Source: DATFDN01 sp963756545
Lineage (GTDB): Bacteria; Pseudomonadota; Alphaproteobacteria; Acetobacterales; Acetobacteraceae
Direction of reading: 5' to 3'
DNA length: 64,000 bases
Assembly (NCBI GenBank): GCA_963756545.1
Contig: CAVWNY010000002.1
Coordinates: forward strand, 62,001 to 126,000
The notes below the pieces were generated by a model that worked only from the letters and a program-made list of their open reading frames with translations, was not told the origin of the DNA and ran no database searches. The position numbers and the translations under genes were made by a program. Positions 58,942 to 64,000 of the stretch are shown piece after piece (the first letter of the stretch is position 1; the number at the start of each line of letters is the position of its first letter).

Positions 58942-59928
58942 TTGAAGAAGCTCTCGATCGCCCTCGCGCTGCTCGGCTTGCTGCTGGCCACTCTGCTGAT
59001 CGGCTCCTTCGGCTTCGGCAAGGTCGCGGCGGCGGTGAGCCGGGCCGGCTGGTCCGGGTTCGCACTGGTCTGCTTCTGGCAACTCGTGCTTTTCCTCCCG
59101 CTGGGCCTCGCCTGGGACCAGATCGCACGGGCGCGCGGGGTGCGCCGGCCGCTGCTGTTCATCTGGGGCCGAATGGTGCGCGACGCCTCGGCCAACTGCC
59201 TGCCCTTCTCGCAGGTGGGCGGGTTCGTCTTCGGCGCCCGCGCGGTCATGCTGCACGGCCTCGCATGGTCTCTCGCGACCGCGACTACGATCGTGGATTT
59301 GACCGCCGAGTTCCTGGCCGAACTCGTCTTCGTGGGCATCGGCCTCTCGATCCTGCTCGCCCGCGTCCCCAAGGCCGGCCACATCGCGCTGCCGATCGAA
59401 ATCGGGTTGGGGCTGGCGATCTTCGGCATCCTCGTGTTCGTCTCGCTGCAGCACGGGGCGGTCCCGCTATTCGAGCGGTTGGCGGAGCGCATCGCCGGGC
59501 GCCGATTCGGCGGCGCGCGCCAGCGGCTGGCGGCGCTGCACGCCGAGATGATGACGCTCTATCGCCACACGGGCCGGTTGTGTGGCAGCTTCGCGCTGCA
59601 TCTGCTCGGCTGGCTGGCGAGCGGGTTCGCCGACTGGATCGCCTTCCGGGTCCTGGGCGTGCCCATCCGCGTGGATGCCGCCTTGGCGATCGAGGCGCTG
59701 CTGTCGGGCATCGCCGCCTTCGCGTTCCTGGTGCCGGTGAACGCCGGCATCCAGGAGGCGAGCTATGCGGGTTTTGGCGTCTTGTTCGGCATCCCTCCCG
59801 AGATGTCGCTTGCTGTCTCTCTGCTCCGACGCGCGCGCGACCTGACGCTGGCCGTCCCGATCTTGCTCGTCTGGCAGATCTTCGAGGTCCGCCGCCTGCG
59901 CGCCGCGCCGGGGGTAGGCGGGGGCTAG
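58942..59928 (+). CDS. hpnL: Hopanoid-associated integral membrane protein, HpnL / UPF0104 type
   Basis: 328 residues, hydrophobic with about eight membrane helices, of the lysylphosphatidylglycerol-synthase membrane-domain superfamily. FSQVGGFVFGARAVMLHGLA, TTIVDLTAEFLAELVFVGIG and LVPVNAGIQEASYAGFGVLF are the conserved blocks used in HpnL, and its position beside hpnAB supports that. The start is TTG 58942, because no ATG gives the N-terminal helix; this is unusual and should be treated as tentative. The stop is shared as CTAG with the convergent cfa-like gene. The role in hopanoid transport or polymer export is not known. Confidence 0.85.
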   Translation: MKKLSIALALLGLLLATLLIGSFGFGKVAAAVSRAGWSGFALVCFWQLVLFLPLGLAWDQIARARGVRRPLLFIWGRMVRDASANCLPFSQVGGFVFGARAVMLHGLAWSLATATTIVDLTAEFLAELVFVGIGLSILLARVPKAGHIALPIEIGLGLAIFGILVFVSLQHGAVPLFERLAERIAGRRFGGARQRLAALHAEMMTLYRHTGRLCGSFALHLLGWLASGFADWIAFRVLGVPIRVDAALAIEALLSGIAAFAFLVPVNAGIQEASYAGFGVLFGIPPEMSLAVSLLRRARDLTLAVPILLVWQIFEVRRLRAAPGVGGG

Positions 59929-61196
59929 AGATCGCCCCAGTCCAGGCGCCCGGCGAGCGGCGTGCCCATCGCCGCGCCGTACTGATATTCGCGCCTCCAG
60001 GGGCGCGCGGCCGGGCCGTCCGCCGCCGGCTTCACCGCCAGCACCTGCGCGACGCCGAGCCATCCGGCGTCGAAGGCGTACGCCATGCCGGCCATGTACA
60101 TGCGCCAGATGCGATACCGCTCGACGCCGGCCATCGCCACTGCCGCCCGCTCGGCCGCCTGCAGACGGCGCACCCAGTGCAGCAGCGTGCGCGGGTAGTG
60201 CGGCCGCAGATCCTCCACGTCCAGCATCTCCAGGCCGGCACCCGCTATTTCGAACAGCACGCGCGAGACATGCGCCAACTCGCCGCCGGGAAACACGAGA
60301 TTGTCGATGAACTCGCCGCCCCGCGGTCCCTGTACATGCCCGTTCCGGTCGGCGACGGTGATGCCGTGGTTCAGCAGCAGCCCGCCCGGCTTCAGCAGCC
60401 GCGCGATGGCGCCGAAATAGGCGGGCAGGTTGGCGGTGCCGACATGCTCGACCATCCCGACCGAGACGATCTTGTCGAAGCACGCCGCGCCTGGGATGTC
60501 ACGGTAGTCCTGAAGGCGGATTTCCACCTGGCCCCGCAGCCCCGCCTCCGCCACGCGGGCCTCGGCCAGCTCGGCCTGCGCACGGCTCAGCGTCACGCCG
60601 ACGCCGTGCGCGCCGTGGTGCTGTGCCGCCCAGATCAGCAGCCCGCCCCAGCCGCAGCCGATGTCGAGCAGGCTGTCGCCTTTTGTCAGGCGCAGCTTGC
60701 GGCAGATATGCGCGAGCTTCTGCTCCTGGGCGGTGTCGATGTCCTCGTCGCCGGTTCGGAAATAGGCGCAGGAGTAGACCATGCGCCGGTCGAGCCACAG
60801 CGCGTAAAACGCGTTCGACACGTCGTAATGATAGCCGATCGCGCGCGCGTCGCGCCTGCGCGAGTGGCGAAAACGCGGCCTGCGCGCCGCCGCCGCGCCC
60901 AGCCGGCGCAGCAGGGGGGAGCGGCCGACGCGCTCGGCGATGCGGATGCCCAGCCGCAGCACGTCCTGGAGCCGGCCCTCCACGCTGATCTCGCCGCGAA
61001 CATACGCCTCGCCCAGCCGCCCCATGTCGCCGGTCAGGAACAGGCGCAGCACGCGCGGGGAGTGCAGGGTGATCGTCACCGTGGGCGCCGGGGCGAAGTC
61101 GAACGCCTCGCCATCCCAAAACGCCAGCCGCACCGGCAGCGCCTCGTTCCGGAGGCGCCTGTGCAGGAACTTCAACAGCCGGCGCCGCAGCGACAT
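59925..61196 (-). CDS. Cyclopropane-fatty-acyl-phospholipid synthase-like SAM methyltransferase
   Basis: 423 residues. The N-terminal domain resembles CFA synthase (TITLHSPRVLRLFLTGDMGR, GEAYVRGEISVEGRLQDVLR), then YHYDVSNAFYALWLDRRMVY with SCAYF, the SAM motif LLDIGCGWGGLLIWAAQHHG, and SVGMVEHVGTANLPAYFGAI and VFPGGELAHVSRVL. It transfers a methylene from SAM to unsaturated phospholipid chains, or methylates them in related enzymes. Convergent with hpnL by a 4-bp overlap of stops. Together with the hopanoid genes it points to membrane-lipid remodelling in this region. Confidence 0.9.
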   Translation of the reverse strand: MSLRRRLLKFLHRRLRNEALPVRLAFWDGEAFDFAPAPTVTITLHSPRVLRLFLTGDMGRLGEAYVRGEISVEGRLQDVLRLGIRIAERVGRSPLLRRLGAAAARRPRFRHSRRRDARAIGYHYDVSNAFYALWLDRRMVYSCAYFRTGDEDIDTAQEQKLAHICRKLRLTKGDSLLDIGCGWGGLLIWAAQHHGAHGVGVTLSRAQAELAEARVAEAGLRGQVEIRLQDYRDIPGAACFDKIVSVGMVEHVGTANLPAYFGAIARLLKPGGLLLNHGITVADRNGHVQGPRGGEFIDNLVFPGGELAHVSRVLFEIAGAGLEMLDVEDLRPHYPRTLLHWVRRLQAAERAAVAMAGVERYRIWRMYMAGMAYAFDAGWLGVAQVLAVKPAADGPAARPWRREYQYGAAMGTPLAGRLDWGDL

Positions 61197-61241
61197 GGGG
61201 TTGCAACGTCAGGGAACGGGCGCCGTTCCGCCTGCGGCGAG

Positions 61242-62723
61242 TTACTCCGCCGGCTCCGGCGCCGCCCCGGCGGGTACTGGCCGTGCCGGAGCTACCGCGC
61301 GTCGGCGGCCCGCAAGATCATCACCCGCGTCGCGTGGCATCAGCAAGGCGATCGGGCCGGCGGCGAGGGTGAACACCGACACGGCGAGGAACGCCACGCT
61401 GAAATCCCAGCTCGTCGGCACCGCATGGCCGGTCGCCGCCATCGCCGCTTCCAGCGCCGCCGCGCCCGCCGAAATGCCGATCGTGGAGGCGAGCTGCTGG
61501 GCGGCCGTGTAGAGGCTGGTCGCGGCGCTCACGCGATTTCGCGGCACGTCGCCGTAGGCCAGGGAATTGTAGGCAGTGAACTGCAAGGAGCGGAAAAATC
61601 CGCCCACCAGCAGCGCGGCGTAGACGGCCGCCGCCGGCCAAGTGGGACGAAACGCCGCGCATAGCGCGAGCATGACGGCCGAGACACCCGCGTTCCACAC
61701 GAGAGTGTTGCGGAATCCGAACAGACGCAGCGCGCGCTGCGCGACCGGCTTCATCACCAGCGCGCCGGCCGAGCTGGCGAAGGTGATCATGCCGCTCTGC
61801 ACCGCCGAGCGCCCGAAGCCGACCTGGAGCATCAACGGCAGCAGGAACGGGATGGCGCCGATGCCGATACGGAACGGCATCATGGCCGACAGCGCCACGC
61901 CGAAGCAGGGCAGCCGCAGCAGCGAGAGGTCCAGCAGAGGCGCCTTGTGATGCTTCGCGTGCCACAGGTAGAGGGCGCCGGCCAGAAGCCCCACCGAGAC
62001 CAGCCCCGCCGTGACGGCCGGCGCAACCACGCCGCGCCCAGCCGTCTCCAGCCCGAACATCAGGCCCGACAACGCCAGTCCCGACAGCACCAGCCCGCGC
62101 GCATCGAAAGAACCGGGCGGCGGCTCTCGCGCCTCCTCGATGAACAGCAGCACGAGCGTAATGCCCAGGATGCCGATCGGCACGTTGATGTCGAAGATCC
62201 ACCGCCAAGAGGCGTAAGTGACGATGAACCCGCCCACCGGCGGACCGAGCACGGGGCCGAGCAGGGCAGGGACCGTCAGCCACGCCATCGCAGCCACCAA
62301 CTCGCTCCGCGCGACCGTCCGCAGGAGCACCAGCCGGCCGACCGGGACCATCATCGCCCCGCCCGCGCCTTGCAGGACGCGGGCGGCGATCAGGAAGCCG
62401 AGCGTGTCGGCCCGTCCGCACAGCACCGATCCCACGGTAAACACGGCGATGGCGGCAGCGAACACGCTGCGCGCGCCGAAGCGATCGGCCATCCAGCCGC
62501 TGGCCGGGATGAACACCGCCACGCTGAGCAGGTAGGCGGTCAGCGCGACGTTCATGCGCACCGGGTCGGAGCCGAACGCCTTCGCCATCGTCGGCAGCGC
62601 CGTCGCGATGACCGTCGAATTGAGGTTCTGCATGAACAGCGCGCAGGCCACGATCAGCGCGGTGATTCGTGACTGGCGCGAGACGCGCATCTGGCTGCCC
62701 GATTCGGTCGCGCGAAGGCTCAT
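61242..62723 (-). CDS. MFS multidrug exporter, DHA2 (EmrB/QacA) type
   Basis: 493 residues with about 14 membrane helices. MFS motif A is seen as GWMADRFGARSVF after helix 2, motif B region GGAMMVPVGRLVLLRTVARS, and LLGPVLGPPVGGFIVTYASW is motif C, the antiporter signature of DHA2 exporters. RWIFDINVPIGILGITLV is characteristic of EmrB relatives. No EmrA-like membrane-fusion gene lies beside it. Substrate unknown. The first 15 residues are polar, with ATG 62723 giving a start 14 bases after AGCCTTCGC. Confidence 0.9.
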   Translation of the reverse strand: MSLRATESGSQMRVSRQSRITALIVACALFMQNLNSTVIATALPTMAKAFGSDPVRMNVALTAYLLSVAVFIPASGWMADRFGARSVFAAAIAVFTVGSVLCGRADTLGFLIAARVLQGAGGAMMVPVGRLVLLRTVARSELVAAMAWLTVPALLGPVLGPPVGGFIVTYASWRWIFDINVPIGILGITLVLLFIEEAREPPPGSFDARGLVLSGLALSGLMFGLETAGRGVVAPAVTAGLVSVGLLAGALYLWHAKHHKAPLLDLSLLRLPCFGVALSAMMPFRIGIGAIPFLLPLMLQVGFGRSAVQSGMITFASSAGALVMKPVAQRALRLFGFRNTLVWNAGVSAVMLALCAAFRPTWPAAAVYAALLVGGFFRSLQFTAYNSLAYGDVPRNRVSAATSLYTAAQQLASTIGISAGAAALEAAMAATGHAVPTSWDFSVAFLAVSVFTLAAGPIALLMPRDAGDDLAGRRRAVAPARPVPAGAAPEPAE

Positions 62724-62774
62724 GCTCGCAGGATGGGGCGGCGGGGGCAGCGGGGGAAGCGCTTCCCGCGCGGG

Positions 62775-63749
62775 TCAGGGCAGCAGGACGGTGCTCCCGG
62801 TGGTCCGCCGCGCCTCCAACGCCTCGTGCGCCCGCGCCGCCTCCTTCAGCGGGAAGGTCTGGTTGACCTGCACCTTCACCGCCCCGGATCCCACGACCTC
62901 GAACAGATCCTTGGCCGACGCCTCCAGGTCGGCGCGGCGCGTCGTGTAGCTTCCCAAGCTCGGCCGCGTCAGGAACAGGCTGCCCTTGGCCGAGAGCACG
63001 GAGATGTCGAGCGGCGGCACCGCGCCGGAGGCGCTGCCGAAACTTACCATCAGCCCCAGCGGGGCCAGGCAGTCGAGGCTCGCCATGAACGTGTCCCTGC
63101 CCACGCTGTCATACACCACCGGCACCATCGCGCCCCCGGTGATGCGCTTGACTTCGGCGGCGAGGTTGGCGGGGCCGACCAGCGCGTGCGCCGCGCCGAA
63201 GGATTTCGCCATCTCGGCCTTCTCCTGGGTCGAGACGACGCCGATCACGGTGGCGCCCAGATGCTTGGCCCACTGGCACAGCAGCAACCCGACGCCGCCG
63301 GCGGCGGCATGAACCACGATGGTCTCGCCCGCCTTCACGCGGTACGTTCGCCGCAGCAGATATTGCGTCGTCATGCCTTGCAGCATCATCGCGGCGGCGG
63401 TCTGGAAATCGATCCCCGCCGGCAATTGCAGCAGCCGATCGGCGGCGATGACGCGTTCGGTCGCGTAGGCCCCGAGCGGTCCGCCGGCATAGGCCACGCG
63501 GTCGCCCACGGCCACCTCGGTCACGCCCTGGCCGATCGCCGCGACCGTGCCCGCGCCCTCAACCCCGAGCGAGGTGGGCAGGCCCGGCGCCTTGTAGAGG
63601 CCGGTGCGGAAATAGACGTCAATGTAGTTGAGCCCGACGGCGGCGTGCTTGACCAGCGCCTCGCCGGGACCAGGCTCGGGCGTCGGCACGTCCTCCCATT
63701 TCATCGCCTCGGGGCCGCCATAGGCGTGGATGCGGATCGCCTTGGTCAT
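62775..63749 (-). CDS. NADPH:quinone oxidoreductase (zeta-crystallin-like MDR)
   Basis: 324 residues. KAIRIHAYGGPEAMKWEDVP is the classical quinone oxidoreductase opening, VGLNYIDVYFRTGLY and PTSLGVEGAGTVAAIG follow, and the nucleotide site is VVHAAAGGVGLLLCQWAKHL; ALDYRRD-like NADPH phosphate pocket cannot be confirmed by eye. Residues VVYDSVGRDTFMASLDCLAP match the family. Reduces quinones by one electron or enoyl substrates. The start ATG 63749 overlaps the stop of the upstream methyltransferase gene (ATGA), so the two are co-translated. Confidence 0.93.
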   Translation of the reverse strand: MTKAIRIHAYGGPEAMKWEDVPTPEPGPGEALVKHAAVGLNYIDVYFRTGLYKAPGLPTSLGVEGAGTVAAIGQGVTEVAVGDRVAYAGGPLGAYATERVIAADRLLQLPAGIDFQTAAAMMLQGMTTQYLLRRTYRVKAGETIVVHAAAGGVGLLLCQWAKHLGATVIGVVSTQEKAEMAKSFGAAHALVGPANLAAEVKRITGGAMVPVVYDSVGRDTFMASLDCLAPLGLMVSFGSASGAVPPLDISVLSAKGSLFLTRPSLGSYTTRRADLEASAKDLFEVVGSGAVKVQVNQTFPLKEAARAHEALEARRTTGSTVLLP

Positions 63750-64000
63750 GCGTTCTCTCCATCGGTGGCTCGGGCGGCGCGGGTTTCGAGGGCGAGCAGC
63801 CAGCGCTTGGTGTCGAGCCCTTCGCCGCCCGAGTAGCCGCCGAGTCCGCCGGCGGCCACGACACGGTGGCACGGGATCAGGATGGGAATGGGGTTGCGGC
63901 CGTTGGCCTGCCCGACGGCGCGCGCGACACCCCCGGCTCGTGCGGCGATCGCCGCGTAGGTGAGGGTCTGTCCGTAGGGAATGCCTCGCAGCACCTGCCA
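63746..64000 (-). CDS. ogt: Methylated-DNA--protein-cysteine methyltransferase, C-terminal part cut by the window edge
   Basis: 84 residues inside the window. The active-site motif PIPILIPCHRVVAAGGLGGY contains the acceptor Cys (PCHRV), preceded by GIPYGQTLTYAAIAARAG, the DNA-binding helix-turn-helix with the conserved Tyr. Removes alkyl groups from O6-alkylguanine in a suicide reaction. WQVLRGIPYGQT is at the window edge; the N-terminal part lies beyond it, so whether it is Ogt or the Ada C-terminal type is not certain. Co-translated with the downstream quinone oxidoreductase. Confidence 0.93.
   Translation of the reverse strand, partial: WQVLRGIPYGQTLTYAAIAARAGGVARAVGQANGRNPIPILIPCHRVVAAGGLGGYSGGEGLDTKRWLLALETRAARATDGENA

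Noticed and set aside
58929..61664. Plus-strand open frame of 911 codons overlapping hpnL and the CFA-like gene
   Set aside because: Arg/Pro/Ala-rich shadow of two well-supported genes; no domain recognisable.
1..64000. CRISPR arrays, tRNA/rRNA genes, integrases and transposases
   Set aside because: None was recognised. The only tandem repeats are the in-gene 21-bp heptad units, which do not have spacers, and the dispersed palindromes, which are not arrays.

Overview
The window is very GC-rich and densely coded. Its content fits an alphaproteobacterium, most probably of the Rhodospirillales/Acetobacterales (Acetobacteraceae-like): a hopanoid operon (hpnA, B, C, D plus an HpnL-type membrane protein), a short-form HisG, an EipB (DUF1849) envelope protein, two Liv-type ABC transporters, an ETF-ubiquinone oxidoreductase next to a family-4-like uracil-DNA glycosylase, and a BktB-type thiolase. 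The taxon is inferred from gene content, not from a marker-gene search. No rRNA, tRNA, CRISPR array, insertion sequence or phage gene was seen.

Layout. Positions 1-8.3 kb: an amidase fragment, a VOC protein, a GST, msrA, then a tightly overlapping hisG-hisD-infA-maf-RNase E/G run on the minus strand, an alpha/beta hydrolase and a quinone-oxidoreductase-like enzyme. 8.3-13.8 kb: a Na/Pi cotransporter, an acetyltransferase, TerC, ExoD and a membrane-anchored hydrolase. 13.8-18.2 kb: a Liv-type ABC transporter without LivF and with a cupin gene, divergent from an enolase-superfamily gene. 19.6-26.4 kb: a complete Liv transporter (substrate-binding protein, LivH, M, G, F) that runs into a coiled-coil gene made of 21-bp repeats and an acyl-CoA synthetase, so it probably takes up and activates an organic acid. 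26.5-33.2 kb: catalase, rnd, aspS, eipB and an HtrA-like protein that has lost its catalytic triad. 33.3-41.9 kb: a 1036-residue fused glycosyltransferase, a class III CoA-transferase paired with a thiamine-diphosphate lyase, a small lipoprotein, a frameshifted DUF72 gene and a serine-glyoxylate-type aminotransferase. 41.9-50.5 kb: a TPR protein, ETF-QO, a degenerate uracil-DNA glycosylase, then a Pro-rich secreted protein, a GH15 enzyme and a frameshifted sensor kinase. 50.7-64 kb: frameshifted bktB, an OmpA-like lipoprotein, pncA, the hopanoid genes, a cyclopropane-fatty-acid-synthase-like enzyme, an MFS exporter, a quinone oxidoreductase and the end of an ogt-type gene.

Three things stand out. 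First, a compositionally different two-gene cassette (an ImmA/IrrE-type metallopeptidase and a 112-residue protein of unknown function) sits exactly between hpnB and hpnC. Second, four conserved genes each carry a single-base frameshift (DUF72, sensor kinase, bktB, hpnC), which points either to base-calling errors or to recent decay. Third, several proteins keep a family fold but lack the expected catalytic residues (the HtrA-like protein and the uracil-DNA glycosylase). Two families of palindromic intergenic repeats are also present, and one of them appears to be translated as the N-terminus of a LivM protein.
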